A DNA stretch of 32,438 bases from Halomonas heilongjiangensis (lineage in GTDB: Bacteria > Pseudomonadota > Gammaproteobacteria > Pseudomonadales > Halomonadaceae), in contig NZ_PNRE01000063.1 in NCBI RefSeq assembly GCF_002879645.1, positions 1-32,438 on the forward strand, read 5' to 3'. The position numbers and the translations under genes are program-made. The notes under the pieces are model-generated. The model saw only the letters and a list, made by a program, of their open reading frames with translations, had not been told where the DNA came from and did no database searches. Within the stretch, counting starts at the first letter, position 1, and every line of letters begins with the position of its first letter. Positions 17,261 to 25,926 of this stretch are shown in pieces.

Positions 17261-17290
17261 TTGGTAATACCCGCCCCGGCTCCGTATAAT
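17261..17290 (+). promoter_or_regulatory. sigma-70 promoter of ppa
   Basis: TTGGTA (17261-17266), an 18-base gap and a perfect TATAAT (17285-17290) lie 50 bases upstream of the ppa ATG, whose GAAGGA ribosome site is about seven bases from the start. It is the best promoter match in the window. The rest of the 236-base gap to the divergent kinase-like gene contains TTGACA and TATCAT on the minus strand, but 23 bases apart, which is too far for a standard promoter. Confidence 0.78.
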
Positions 17291-17340
17291 TCGCCGGATT
17301 TTTCGCCTATCCGGATTTTCGCCAACCGAAGGAAGCGACG

Positions 17341-17871
17341 ATGAACTTCGACAACATCCCCGCCGGCAAGGAACTCCCCAACGACGTCTACGTCGCAATC
17401 GAGATCCCGGCCAACCACGCGCCGATCAAGTACGAGATCGACAAGGACATGGGCGCGCTGCTGGTCGACCGCTTCATGGCCACGCCGATGTTCTACCCGG
17501 CCAACTACGGCTTCATCCCGCACACCCTGGCCGACGACGGCGACCCCCTGGATGCCCTGGTGGTGACGCCCTATCCGGTGCAGGCCGGCGCCGTGATCCG
17601 CGCCCGCCCGGTGGGCATCCTCAACATGACCGACGAGGCCGGCGAGGATGCCAAGCTGGTCTGCGTGCCGCACCCCAAGCTCTCCACCCTCTATGACGAT
17701 GTCCAGGAGGTCACCGACCTGCCCGAGCTGCTGCGCCAGCAGATCGCCCACTTCTTCGAGAACTACAAGGATCTCGAGAAGGGCAAGTGGGTGAAGGTGG
17801 AGTCCTGGGAAGGCGCCGAGGCCGCCCGCAAGGCGATCGAGAAGTCCGTGGCCGCCTACCAGAAGGCCTGA
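17341..17871 (+). CDS. ppa: inorganic pyrophosphatase
   Basis: This soluble family I pyrophosphatase hydrolyses PPi to two phosphates and pulls biosynthetic reactions forward in the cytosol. Its 176 residues match E. coli Ppa. Visible features include the substrate-binding [37 protein letters not shown] and the metal-binding [10 protein letters not shown] (the DxDPxD signature), followed by [23 protein letters not shown] in two adjacent blocks. The start is ATG with a clear promoter and ribosome site upstream. A strong hairpin follows the stop. It would compete with the PPi-type phosphofructokinase for substrate. Confidence 0.98.
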   Translation: MNFDNIPAGKELPNDVYVAIEIPANHAPIKYEIDKDMGALLVDRFMATPMFYPANYGFIPHTLADDGDPLDALVVTPYPVQAGAVIRARPVGILNMTDEAGEDAKLVCVPHPKLSTLYDDVQEVTDLPELLRQQIAHFFENYKDLEKGKWVKVESWEGAEAARKAIEKSVAAYQKA

Positions 17872-17887
17872 TCACGCCTCTCGTACA

Positions 17888-17923
17888 CGCGAACGGGCCG
17901 CCCGGAGGGGCGGCCCGTTCGCG
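17888..17923. terminator. bidirectional hairpin between ppa and the DUF2333 gene
   Basis: A perfect 16-base stem (17888-17903 with 17908-17923) and a four-base GGAG loop sit in the 61-base gap between convergent genes. There is no T-run on either side, so it may rely on stem strength or act as an mRNA 3'-end stabiliser. The position strongly suggests shared termination. Confidence 0.7.
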
Positions 17924-17932
17924 TATCGGGGC

Positions 17933-19144
17933 TCACCCCTCGGACGCCCCACCCTCGTCCTCCGGGGTCGGCTCCGACAGCGGCTCGGGCTCCTTGGCCT
18001 GCTCGTCCTCCCGGGCCTCCTCGGGCGATGCCAGGGCCGGGGGCGGGCTCTCGCCCCCGGCATCCTCGCTGCGCTCCACCGCTTCCACCGGCGGCTCGAC
18101 GGGCTGCTCCTCCTCGGCCGCCTCGGGGGCGGCCAACCCGGCCGGCGGCGCCTCGAGCGTCCCGGCCAGCTCCCGGGCCAGGTCCCTGGCCCGGATCACG
18201 TGATTGGCCATCACCAGCGAATGGTTGGCGAAGATGCCGAAGCCCGACCCGTTGAGCACCATCGGGCTCCACAGCCGTCGCTGGGTCCGCTCGAGCTCGG
18301 CGACGAGCAACTCCCACTCGCCCAGCGCATCGGCCCGCTCGAGCACGTCCGCCTGGTCGCGGCGCACCGCCTCGAGCAGATGCAGGAGCGCCCAGCCGGT
18401 GCCGCGGGCCTCGAAGAAGATATCGTCGACCCGGTACCAGGGCGTGCGCGACGGCAGCTCGCCGGCATCGATGCCCAGGTCGCGCAGCCGCTCACGGTTG
18501 CCGACGCTGGCGGAGAGTCGCGCCCCCAGGTCGTCGAGCCGCCTGCCGACCTGTTCCAGCCAGGCCGCCAGGCCGGCGCCGGCATCGAAGCCCGCTCCGC
18601 CCTCCTCGCCCAGCGCCGCCAGGTAGTCGCCGAGAGCGTCGAGCGCCTGCTCGAGACGATGCTCGGTGGAGGGATAGAGCCAGTCGCGACCATCTCCCCC
18701 CAGTCGGTCGGCGACCTCCGCCAGCGCCGGCTGGTCGCCCTCCTCCATGGTCGGCAGCGCCCGGGCGAGGTCGCGGGCCTGGATCAGCGCCCCCAGCTCC
18801 CAATTGGGCATGTTGTCCAGCCACAGCCCCGGCGGTGCGATGTCGTTGCGCAGGTAGCCACCGGGCTTGTCGCGCAGGGTGCTCACGACGCGCATCAGGG
18901 TGGCCGCGGTCACGGCCCCACGGGCAGCCGGAGCGGATGCCGCCTCGCCGCGCTGCTCGGCGGTGGCCTGCTCGACGTCGAAGGCCGCCGGCTCCCGGCT
19001 CCACCAGATCCCCAGCGCCACGACCACCAGCAGGTAGATCACCACCAGCGCCAGCAGCGGCTTCCAGATCCAGCCATAGTCCGGACGCTCGAGTGCCTCG
19101 GTCCTCCTGCGGCGCCTGGCGGCACCCTTTTCCGTCAAAGCCAT
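17933..19144 (-). CDS. DUF2333 family membrane protein
   Basis: This 403-residue protein of unknown function matches DUF2333 proteins of pseudomonads and relatives. It has a short Arg-rich cytosolic start, one membrane segment (about residues 24-47) and a periplasmic body. Conserved stretches include DKPGGYLRNDIAPPGLWLDN, RLSASVGNRERL, DIFFEARGTGWALLHLLEAV and LWSPMVLNGSGFGIFANHSL. From about residue 335 a tail rich in Glu, Pro and Ala is added, absent from the Pseudomonas form as I remember it. The ATG at 19144 is preferred to an in-frame TTG at 19186, which adds 14 unlikely residues. It is convergent with ppa and divergent from dsbD. Confidence 0.85.
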   Translation of the reverse strand: MALTEKGAARRRRRTEALERPDYGWIWKPLLALVVIYLLVVVALGIWWSREPAAFDVEQATAEQRGEAASAPAARGAVTAATLMRVVSTLRDKPGGYLRNDIAPPGLWLDNMPNWELGALIQARDLARALPTMEEGDQPALAEVADRLGGDGRDWLYPSTEHRLEQALDALGDYLAALGEEGGAGFDAGAGLAAWLEQVGRRLDDLGARLSASVGNRERLRDLGIDAGELPSRTPWYRVDDIFFEARGTGWALLHLLEAVRRDQADVLERADALGEWELLVAELERTQRRLWSPMVLNGSGFGIFANHSLVMANHVIRARDLARELAGTLEAPPAGLAAPEAAEEEQPVEPPVEAVERSEDAGGESPPPALASPEEAREDEQAKEPEPLSEPTPEDEGGASEG

Positions 19145-19335
19145 GGTCCTGATTCCCTGAAGTTGGCAAAGGCGGCGGCGCGACAATGGGGCGCAGCCGG
19201 GAGCGGCATCATGCGATCAACAGTGCCGGCTTCCTGGGTTATCCTAGCAGCTGAATTCTACTCGCGGCGCCCGGTGTGGAACCCCGAGCAGCCGCGAGAG
19301 TCCTAATCGCGCCTACCTGGAAGAGGAAGACCGAG

Positions 19336-21189
19336 TTGATCATCAGACGCCTGGCCTGCCTGCTCGCCCTTGCGCTGCTGCCGCTCGCCGGTCACGCCCA
19401 GTGGTTCTCCTCGAACGGCTCCGGCGGCGATTTCCTGCCGGTGCTGGAGGCCTTCCAGCCCAGTGCCTGGCACGACGGCGAGACCCTGTTCGTGGGGGTC
19501 GAGAATGCCGACGGCTACTACCTCTACCGTCACCAGTTCGCCGTCGAGGCCGGGGATGAAGCACTCGATCTGGGTGAGCCCCGGCTACCGCCGGGCGAGT
19601 TCAAGAGCGACGAGTTCCTCGGCGATGTCTACGTCTTCTACGACCGGGTGGTCTTCGAGGTGCCACTCGAGAACGCCCCCTCGGGGCCGCTGGACCTCAC
19701 CCTGACCTTCCAGGGCTGCGCCGATGCCGGCCTCTGCTACCCCCCCGAGCGGGTCGACCTGCAGGCGCCCGAGAGCTCGGCACCGGCGGCCTTCGCCGGC
19801 TGGCTGGCCGGGGATGACGACAATGGCGGTCGCGGTCGCGATGCCGCGGCCCCCGACACGGCGCCCCCCGCCCCCCAGAGCGAGGATGGCCGCTTCAGCG
19901 CCCTGATGAGCGATGCCAGCCTGCCGCTGGCCCTGGGCCTGTTCTTCCTCGCCGGGCTGGGGCTCACCCTCACCCCCTGCGTGCTGCCGATGGTGCCGAT
20001 CCTGTCGTCGATCATCGTCGGCCAGCACCCGACCCGGCCGCGCGCCTTCGTCCTCTCGGCCAGCTATGTGGCCGGCATGGCGCTGACCTACGCGGCGGTG
20101 GGCGTGCTGATGGGACTGTTCGGCGCCGGGCTCAACCTCCAGGCGCGGCTGCAGTCCCCGCCGGTACTGATCGCCTTCGCTGTGCTGTTCGTGCTCTTCG
20201 GCCTGGCCATGCTCGGAGCCTTCAACCTGCGCCTGGCGCCCCGGCTGGCCGGACGCATCGATGCCTGGCAGGCTCGTGCCCAGCACAGCGGCCCCGGCGG
20301 CCTGGCCCTGGCCGGTTCGCTCTCGGTACTGGTGGTCTCGCCCTGTGTCTCGGCGCCTCTGGCCGGCGCCCTGGTGTTCATCTCCACCACCGGCGACGCC
20401 CTGCTGGGCGGCGCCGTCCTGCTCGCCCTGGGACTCGGCATGGGCGTGCCACTGCTCGTGGTCGGCACCTTCGGCACCACCCTGCTGCCACGTACCGGCG
20501 CCTGGATGAACGGCGTCAAGATCGCCTTCGGCATTCTGTTGTTCGGGGTGGCGATCTGGCTGGTCGAGCGCCTGCTGCCCTCTGCCATGGCCCTGCTGCT
20601 GTGGGCGGCGCTGGCCATCGGCAGTGCCCTGGCGCTGGGGGCGCTGACCGTCAATCAGGCCCAGGGCTGGCCGCGGGTACGCCAGGCCACCGGCATCCTG
20701 CTGCTGGCCTGGGGCATTGCCCTGGTGTTCGGTGCCGCCCGCGGCGCCCACGACCCGCTGCGCCCCCTGGCGCCCCGCCTGACCCAGCCCGGTCCGGCCG
20801 GCGAGACCGTCGAGGTCACCACCGTGCGTAGCCTCGACACCCTGGAAGCCGCCCTGCAGGCCGCCAGCGACGAGGGCCGCCCGGCCTTCGTCCACTTCAC
20901 CGCCGACTGGTGCATCTCCTGCAAGCAGCTGGAGCGCCAGGTCTACCCCGACCCCCGCGTCGCCGAGCCCCTTGCCACCTTCGCCCGCATCAACGTCGAC
21001 GTCACCGCGACCGACGACACCTCCCGCGAGCTGCTCGACCGCTTCGGGCTGTTCGGCCCGCCGAGCCTGCTGTTCTTCGACGATGCCGAGGAGATCCGCG
21101 CGGCGCGCATCCAGGGCGAGGTGCGCCCCGCCGCCCTGGCCAGCCACCTGGACGACCTGCTGGCATGGCTCGACGCCCGTCGCAGTTGA
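19336..21189 (+). CDS. dsbD: thiol:disulfide interchange protein DsbD
   Basis: DsbD carries electrons from cytosolic thioredoxin across the inner membrane to DsbC, CcmG and similar periplasmic proteins. Domains in order: a signal peptide ending near GHA-QW; the periplasmic alpha domain with FQGCADAGLCYPPE (Cys128/Cys134); an eight-segment membrane beta domain with LTPCVLPMVPIL (Cys215) and SPCVSAPLAGALV (Cys337); and the thioredoxin-like gamma domain with ADWCISCKQLE (Cys526/Cys529). All six redox Cys are present. I chose the TTG at 19336, preceded by AGAGGA and directly followed by the signal peptide (617 residues). A GTG at 19276 would add 20 charged residues ahead of it. Confidence 0.93.
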   Translation: MIIRRLACLLALALLPLAGHAQWFSSNGSGGDFLPVLEAFQPSAWHDGETLFVGVENADGYYLYRHQFAVEAGDEALDLGEPRLPPGEFKSDEFLGDVYVFYDRVVFEVPLENAPSGPLDLTLTFQGCADAGLCYPPERVDLQAPESSAPAAFAGWLAGDDDNGGRGRDAAAPDTAPPAPQSEDGRFSALMSDASLPLALGLFFLAGLGLTLTPCVLPMVPILSSIIVGQHPTRPRAFVLSASYVAGMALTYAAVGVLMGLFGAGLNLQARLQSPPVLIAFAVLFVLFGLAMLGAFNLRLAPRLAGRIDAWQARAQHSGPGGLALAGSLSVLVVSPCVSAPLAGALVFISTTGDALLGGAVLLALGLGMGVPLLVVGTFGTTLLPRTGAWMNGVKIAFGILLFGVAIWLVERLLPSAMALLLWAALAIGSALALGALTVNQAQGWPRVRQATGILLLAWGIALVFGAARGAHDPLRPLAPRLTQPGPAGETVEVTTVRSLDTLEAALQAASDEGRPAFVHFTADWCISCKQLERQVYPDPRVAEPLATFARINVDVTATDDTSRELLDRFGLFGPPSLLFFDDAEEIRAARIQGEVRPAALASHLDDLLAWLDARRS

Positions 21190-21440
21190 TATGCCGGCTC
21201 GTCCTGCGATGCCGTGAACATCGTCAAACAGGCGTTTAAATTCCGCCATCGAACGCTGTTCTCCTGCTGGCTGGACATCCACGCCGATTTTCGGCACACT
21301 CCGGCGTCAATGCCTTATCAAGGCCGATAGAGGCGGAAAGAGTCGCCATCTTGCCGCGATCTATTGCGAGTTGGCCCGGGTTGACAGCGTCGCCCGGGCA
21401 ACCGGCCACCCACCGATACCAATCGATCGAGACTAGAGTC
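21190..21440 (+). other. dsbD-accB intergenic region with a leader hairpin; no aroQ
   Basis: In Pseudomonas aroQ lies between dsbD and accB. Here only 251 bases remain and no reading frame resembles type II dehydroquinase. A hairpin can form from 21370-21380 and 21393-21402: GTTG-CCCGGG paired with CCCGGG-CAAC, with one bulged G. Its loop starts with TTGACA (21381-21386). No -10 lies at a suitable distance from that hexamer. The accB promoter is not evident by eye. Confidence 0.5.
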
Positions 21441-21902
21441 ATGGATATCCGCAAGGTCAAGAAGCTGATCGAACTTCTCGAAGAGTCCAACATCAGCGAA
21501 ATCGAGATCCAGGAAGGCGAGGAATCGGTACGCATCAGCCGACACCCCAACGGCACGAACTGGCAGCAGCCCATGCCCCAGGGCTATGCGCCACCGGCAC
21601 CGGCGGCGGCCCCCCCGGCCCCGGTGGCTCCCGCCGAACCCGCCGGCGAAGCCGCGCCCGCCTATCAGGGCCACGCCGTGACCTCGCCCATGGTCGGCAC
21701 CTTCTACCGCTCGCCGGCACCGGGCGCCAAGCCCTTCATCGAGGAGGGCTCCAGCGTCAAGAAGGGTGATACCGTGTGTATCATCGAGGCCATGAAGATG
21801 ATGAACCAGATCGAGGCCGATCGCGATGGCGTGATCGAGGCGATCCTGGTCGAGGACGGCGAACCGGTCGAGTTCGACCAGCCGATGCTCGTCATCTCCT
21901 GA
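21441..21902 (+). CDS. accB: biotin carboxyl carrier protein of acetyl-CoA carboxylase
   Basis: AccB carries biotin between AccC and the carboxyltransferase AccAD in malonyl-CoA synthesis. The 153-residue protein starts [20 protein letters not shown], has an Ala/Pro-rich flexible linker (about 44-75), then the biotinyl domain with [19 protein letters not shown] and the biotinylation site [12 protein letters not shown] (Lys119). The ATG at 21441 gives the canonical N-terminus. An upstream in-frame start would add 30 residues of no similarity. It is followed after 29 bases by accC, the universal pair. Confidence 0.97.
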   Translation: MDIRKVKKLIELLEESNISEIEIQEGEESVRISRHPNGTNWQQPMPQGYAPPAPAAAPPAPVAPAEPAGEAAPAYQGHAVTSPMVGTFYRSPAPGAKPFIEEGSSVKKGDTVCIIEAMKMMNQIEADRDGVIEAILVEDGEPVEFDQPMLVIS

Positions 21903-21931
21903 TCTTCCCACAGACACTGGCGGACCCCATC

Positions 21932-23275
21932 ATGCTGGACAAGGTTCTCATCGCCAATCGCGGCGAGATCGCCCTGCGCATCCTGCGCGCCTGCAAGGAG
22001 CTGGGCATCAAGACCGTCGCGGTCCACTCCAAGGCCGACCGCGAGCTGATGCACGTGCGCCTGGCCGACGAGGCCGTGTGCATCGGGCCGGCGCCCTCGG
22101 CCCAGTCCTACCTGAACATCCCGGCGCTGATCAGCGCCGCCGAAGTCACCGATGCCAGCGCCATCCATCCCGGCTACGGCTTTCTCTCCGAAAACGCCAA
22201 TTTCGCCGAACAGGTCGAGCGCTCCGGCTTCGTCTTCATCGGCCCGCGGGCCGAGACCATCCGCCTGATGGGCGACAAGGTCAGCGCCATCGAGTCGATG
22301 AAGAAGGCCGGTGTCCCCACGGTGCCCGGTTCCGACGGCCCGCTGCCGGAGGACGACGAAGGGGAGATCGTCGCCATCGCCCGGCGCATCGGCTACCCGG
22401 TGATCATCAAGGCCGCCGCCGGCGGCGGCGGGCGCGGCATGCGCGTGGTACACACCGAAGCGCACCTGCTCTCGGCGGTCACCGTCACCCGGACCGAGGC
22501 CCACTCGGCCTTCGGCGACGGCACCGTCTACATGGAGAAGTTCCTCGAGAACCCGCGCCACGTCGAGGTCCAGGTACTGGCCGATGGCCAGGGCAACGCC
22601 ATCCACCTCTTCGACCGCGACTGTTCGCTGCAGCGCCGCCACCAGAAGGTGATCGAGGAAGCGCCGGCCCCGGGCATCGATCCCGCCGCCCGCGCCGAGG
22701 TGCTCGAGGCGTGCCGGCAGGCCTGCCTCACCATCGACTACCGGGGCGCCGGCACCTTCGAGTTCCTCTACGAGAACGGCCAGTTCTTCTTCATCGAGAT
22801 GAACACCCGGGTCCAGGTGGAACATCCGGTCACCGAGATGGTCACCGGCGTGGATATCGTCCGCGAGCAGCTGCGCATCGCCTCGGGGCTGCCGCTGTCG
22901 GTCCGCCAGGAAGACGTGCAGATCAACGGCCACTCCTTCGAGTGTCGCATCAACGCCGAGGATGCCCGCACCTTCATGCCCTCCCCCGGCAAGGTGACCC
23001 TCTACCACCCGCCGGGCGGCCTGGGCGTGCGCATGGACTCCCACGTCTATACCGGCTACACGGTGCCGCCCCACTACGACTCGCTGATCGGCAAGCTGAT
23101 CACCTGGGGCGCCGACCGCGAGACCGCGCTGATCCGCATGCGCAACGCCCTGGACGAATTGCTGGTGGAAGGCATCAAGACCAACACCGACCTGCACAAG
23201 GACCTGGTCCGCGACGGCTACTTCCAGCAGGGTGGCGTGAATATCCACTACCTGGAAAAGAAGCTCGCGCAGTAA
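21932..23275 (+). CDS. accC: biotin carboxylase subunit of acetyl-CoA carboxylase
   Basis: AccC carboxylates the biotin on AccB using ATP and bicarbonate. At 447 residues it has nearly the E. coli length. It shows [35 protein letters not shown], the ATP-grasp glycine loop [14 protein letters not shown], the [19 protein letters not shown] block and [20 protein letters not shown] with the catalytic region. The ATG at 21932 follows the accB stop by 29 bases. The open frame continues upstream into accB in a different phase and that part is not coding. A terminator-like hairpin follows it. Confidence 0.98.
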   Translation: MLDKVLIANRGEIALRILRACKELGIKTVAVHSKADRELMHVRLADEAVCIGPAPSAQSYLNIPALISAAEVTDASAIHPGYGFLSENANFAEQVERSGFVFIGPRAETIRLMGDKVSAIESMKKAGVPTVPGSDGPLPEDDEGEIVAIARRIGYPVIIKAAAGGGGRGMRVVHTEAHLLSAVTVTRTEAHSAFGDGTVYMEKFLENPRHVEVQVLADGQGNAIHLFDRDCSLQRRHQKVIEEAPAPGIDPAARAEVLEACRQACLTIDYRGAGTFEFLYENGQFFFIEMNTRVQVEHPVTEMVTGVDIVREQLRIASGLPLSVRQEDVQINGHSFECRINAEDARTFMPSPGKVTLYHPPGGLGVRMDSHVYTGYTVPPHYDSLIGKLITWGADRETALIRMRNALDELLVEGIKTNTDLHKDLVRDGYFQQGGVNIHYLEKKLAQ

Positions 23276-23290
23276 TCGCGCAGCGCTTCG

Positions 23291-23321
23291 CGGGGTGGCC
23301 GACGCCACCCCGTTTTCGTTT
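23291..23321 (+). terminator. intrinsic terminator after accC
   Basis: A nine-base GC stem (23291-23299 with 23304-23312) and a CGAC loop are followed by GTTTTCGTTT, the classic hairpin plus T-run. It separates accBC from prmA, which begins 58 bases beyond, so prmA either depends on readthrough or has its own promoter in that short stretch. Confidence 0.85.
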
Positions 23322-23378
23322 CCCGTTGTCCGTCACCCCGGCGATCCGATCGCCCCTTGACGCCTCAAGGAGCCCGCC

Positions 23379-24290
23379 ATGCCCTGGCTGCAACTGAAGG
23401 CCCATATCGCCCCCGAGCAGGCCGAGACCCTGGAAGAGCTGCTGCTCGCCGAAGGCGCCACCGCCATCACCCTGCAGGACGCCCACGACGACCCGGTGTT
23501 CGAGCCCGAGCGAGGCAGCACCCCGCTGTGGAACGAGACGGTGCTCACCGGACTCTATGACGATCTGGAGGGTATCGCGGCGATGCTCGAGCGGCTGGCC
23601 GCCGCCTGGGCCGAGACGATGCCCGGCGAGCCGCTCCCGGTGATCGAGCACGAACTCCTCGCCGACCGCGACTGGGAGCGCGAGTGGATGGACGACTTCA
23701 CGCCCCTGCGCATGGGCCAGCGGCTGTGGATCGTGCCAAGCTGGCACGCGCCCCCCGAGCCCGGCGCGGTGAACCTGCACCTCGACCCGGGGCTCGCCTT
23801 CGGCACCGGCACCCACCCCACCACGGCGCTCTGCCTGGAGTGGCTCGATGGCCTGGCGGTGGCCGGCGTACTCGAGGGTCGCGAGGTGCTCGACATCGGC
23901 TGCGGCTCCGGGATCCTGGCCATCGCCGCCCTGAAGCTCGGTGCCGAGAGCGCCGTGGGCACCGATATCGATCCCCAGGCGCTGCAGGCCAGCCGCGACA
24001 ATGCCGAGCGCAACGCCATCGCCGAGGCCGACTTCCGGCTCTGCTATCCGGAGCAGCTCGACGCCGGCGGCTTTCCGGTCGTGCTCGCCAATATCCTCGC
24101 CGGTCCGCTGGTCGAGCTGGCGCCGACCATCGCCGGCCATGTCGCTGCCGGTGGTCTCCTGGCGCTCTCCGGCATCCTCGAGCCCCAGGCCGAGGAGGTG
24201 CTCGAGGCCTACCGCGCGGAGGGCCTGCTGATGGACGAACCGGTCGTGCGCGAGGGCTGGGTGCGACTGAGCGGGTACCGGGCGATGTGA
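23379..24290 (+). CDS. prmA: ribosomal protein L11 methyltransferase
   Basis: PrmA trimethylates several lysines and the N-terminus of ribosomal protein L11, using SAM. The 303-residue protein has the N-terminal substrate-recognition domain starting [20 protein letters not shown], then [20 protein letters not shown], the SAM-binding motif [29 protein letters not shown], and the [14 protein letters not shown] active-site block. The start is supported by AAGGAG seven bases upstream. Its last codons and stop lie inside a 23-base tandem duplication (24270-24315). It lies between accC and dusB as in pseudomonads. Confidence 0.96.
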   Translation: MPWLQLKAHIAPEQAETLEELLLAEGATAITLQDAHDDPVFEPERGSTPLWNETVLTGLYDDLEGIAAMLERLAAAWAETMPGEPLPVIEHELLADRDWEREWMDDFTPLRMGQRLWIVPSWHAPPEPGAVNLHLDPGLAFGTGTHPTTALCLEWLDGLAVAGVLEGREVLDIGCGSGILAIAALKLGAESAVGTDIDPQALQASRDNAERNAIAEADFRLCYPEQLDAGGFPVVLANILAGPLVELAPTIAGHVAAGGLLALSGILEPQAEEVLEAYRAEGLLMDEPVVREGWVRLSGYRAM

Positions 24291-24315
24291 ACAGCGGGTA
24301 CCGGGCAACGTGAAC
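24270..24315 (+). repeat. 23-base tandem duplication spanning the prmA stop
   Basis: Two adjacent 23-base units (24270-24292 and 24293-24315) beginning AGCGGGTACCGGGC and ending GTGAAC differ at only two positions. The first unit encodes the final prmA residues and the stop, and the second is a noncoding copy. The unit is not a multiple of three and does not affect the product. Confidence 0.8.
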
Positions 24316-24347
24316 GGCGGACATTGCCCGACCGACCAAAGATCGCC

Positions 24348-24376
24348 TTCACCATCGACGATCGGGGGCGTATGAT
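24348..24376 (+). promoter_or_regulatory. sigma-70 promoter of dusB-fis with GC-rich discriminator
   Basis: TTCACC (24348-24353), a 17-base gap and TATGAT (24371-24376) lie 30 bases before dusB. The bases after the -10 read ATGCCCCC, a GC-rich discriminator. In E. coli the dusB-fis promoter is controlled by growth rate and ppGpp through such a GC-rich start region, so the same control is plausible here. GGGGGC (24364-24369) and GCCCCC (24379-24384) also flank the -10 as an inverted repeat. Confidence 0.7.
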
Positions 24377-24405
24377 ATGCCCCCTTCAAACCAACAGACG
24401 CCATC

Positions 24406-25467
24406 ATGCCCGAGACCCGTTCCTCCCTGCCCCGGATCGGCCGCTTCGAGTTGCCCAACAGGGTGATCCTGGCGCCCATGGCCGGGGTCACCGACCGCCC
24501 CTTCCGGCAGCTCTGCCGGCAACTCGGGGCGGGCCTGGTGGTGGGCGAGATGGTCACCTCGGACCCCGGCCTGTGGCACACCCGCAAGTCGCGTCTGCGC
24601 CTGGATCATCGCGGCGAGCCGGGGCCCCGGGCGGTACAGATCGCCGGCGGTGACGCCGCCATGCTCGCCGAGGCGGCACGACTCAATGCCGAGCACGGTG
24701 CCGAGATCATCGACATCAACATGGGCTGCCCGGCCAAGAAGGTGTGCAACAAGGCGGCCGGCTCGGCGCTGCTGCGCGACGAGGCCCTGGTGGCCGAGAT
24801 TCTCGAGGCGGTGGTGGCCGCCGTTGACATCCCGGTGACGTTGAAGATTCGCACCGGCTGGTGCGCCGAGAGCAACAACGGGGTCCACGTGGCCCGGCTC
24901 GCCGAGGCCGCCGGCATCCAGGCCCTGGCCGTCCACGGCCGCCATCGTCAGCAGCGCTACTCGGGCGAGGCCGAATACGACACCATCGCCGCCATCAAGG
25001 CCGCGGTGAGTATTCCGGTCTTCGCCAACGGCGATATCGATTCTCCCGAGAAGGCCGCCCGAGTCCTCGACTATACTGGTGCGGATGCGGTGATGATCGG
25101 CCGCGGAGCCCAGGGCAACCCCTGGATCTTTCGCGAGATCGATCACTACCTTCGCCAGGGCGAGCATCGTTCTCCCCCGGCCGACGAGGAACGCGCCAGC
25201 GTCCTGCGCGACCATCTCGCGGCCCTGCATGATTTCTATGGTGAGCACATGGGTGTGCGCATTGCACGCAAGCATGTCGGCTGGTATCTGGCCGGTGATA
25301 CCCGCCTCGGCGAGACGGACCGACGCGCCCTGCGGGCCACCTTCAATGGCCTGGAGTGCTCGACAGCCCAGTGCCGCTTCATTGACGAACTGTTTCGTCA
25401 CGAGCCCGCCACGGCCCCGAGCCGCCTGGCACGGGCCGTGGCATCGGATGGAATCTGTGCCGCATGA
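24406..25467 (+). CDS. dusB: tRNA-dihydrouridine synthase B
   Basis: DusB is an FMN enzyme that reduces uridine to dihydrouridine in the tRNA D-loop with NADPH. The 353-residue protein has [20 protein letters not shown], the signature [42 protein letters not shown] and [20 protein letters not shown], in the TIM-barrel order of the family. The C-terminal part forms the tRNA-binding helical domain. It overlaps fis by four bases (ATGA). The dusB-fis operon is widely conserved in gammaproteobacteria. Confidence 0.96.
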   Translation: MPETRSSLPRIGRFELPNRVILAPMAGVTDRPFRQLCRQLGAGLVVGEMVTSDPGLWHTRKSRLRLDHRGEPGPRAVQIAGGDAAMLAEAARLNAEHGAEIIDINMGCPAKKVCNKAAGSALLRDEALVAEILEAVVAAVDIPVTLKIRTGWCAESNNGVHVARLAEAAGIQALAVHGRHRQQRYSGEAEYDTIAAIKAAVSIPVFANGDIDSPEKAARVLDYTGADAVMIGRGAQGNPWIFREIDHYLRQGEHRSPPADEERASVLRDHLAALHDFYGEHMGVRIARKHVGWYLAGDTRLGETDRRALRATFNGLECSTAQCRFIDELFRHEPATAPSRLARAVASDGICAA

Positions 25468-25814
25468 CCAGCCAAGCCTTCCCCCAGAATCCCGAGCTGT
25501 CGGGGCTAGATGCCGCCCGGACCTCCCGTGATCTCACCGGCATGGCCGACTCCGCCCGGGATGCTTCCCCGGCCGGTGCGGCGTCGCAACAACCGCTGCG
25601 CGAAGCCGTCGACGCCGCCATGCGACGCTACTTCGACCACCTGGACGGCGGTGATGTCACCGGCCTCTACGCCATGGTCATGGCCGAGGTCGAGTCGCCA
25701 CTGCTGAGCGCCGTGCTCGAATATACCCAGGGCAACCAGACCCGGGCCGCCGAAATGCTCGGCCTCAACCGCGGCACCCTGCGCAAGAAGCTCAAGCAGT
25801 ACGGCCTGATCTGA
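25464..25814 (+). CDS. fis: nucleoid-associated regulator Fis
   Basis: Fis is a dimeric DNA-bending protein that activates rRNA promoters and shapes the nucleoid in fast growth. The 116-residue protein has [36 protein letters not shown] and the C-terminal helix-turn-helix [20 protein letters not shown], ending KQYGLI. The first roughly 40 residues are a variable extension, making it 18 longer than E. coli Fis. The ATG at 25464 overlapping the dusB stop supports the long form. MADSARDAS at residue 27 is an alternative start. Confidence 0.96.
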   Translation: MTSQAFPQNPELSGLDAARTSRDLTGMADSARDASPAGAASQQPLREAVDAAMRRYFDHLDGGDVTGLYAMVMAEVESPLLSAVLEYTQGNQTRAAEMLGLNRGTLRKKLKQYGLI

Positions 25815-25818
25815 CCCC

Positions 25819-25847
25819 CGAAGGGAGCCCCGCGCGGACTCCCTTCG
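25819..25847 (+). terminator. hairpin after fis
   Basis: CGAAGGGAG (25819-25827) and CTCCCTTCG (25839-25847) form a perfect nine-base stem with an 11-base loop just after the fis stop. No T-run follows, so termination is uncertain. It marks the end of dusB-fis in the 112-base gap to purH. I saw no PurR-like box in that gap. Confidence 0.5.
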
Positions 25848-25926
25848 CCTTGTCCACCGCCCGTTGCGTGGCCCGCTTTCCGTGACCCGACATTTCACCC
25901 ACCCACTGCCAGCCGAGAGTGACCCC

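Noticed and set aside
19585..21297. A 570-codon minus-strand open frame opposite dsbD
   Set aside because: It is a Gln/Gly/Ala-rich shadow; the plus strand encodes all six DsbD redox cysteines.
25815..25926. PurR-type operator before purH
   Set aside because: No sequence resembling the ACGCAAACGTTTGCGT-type palindrome was seen in the gap.
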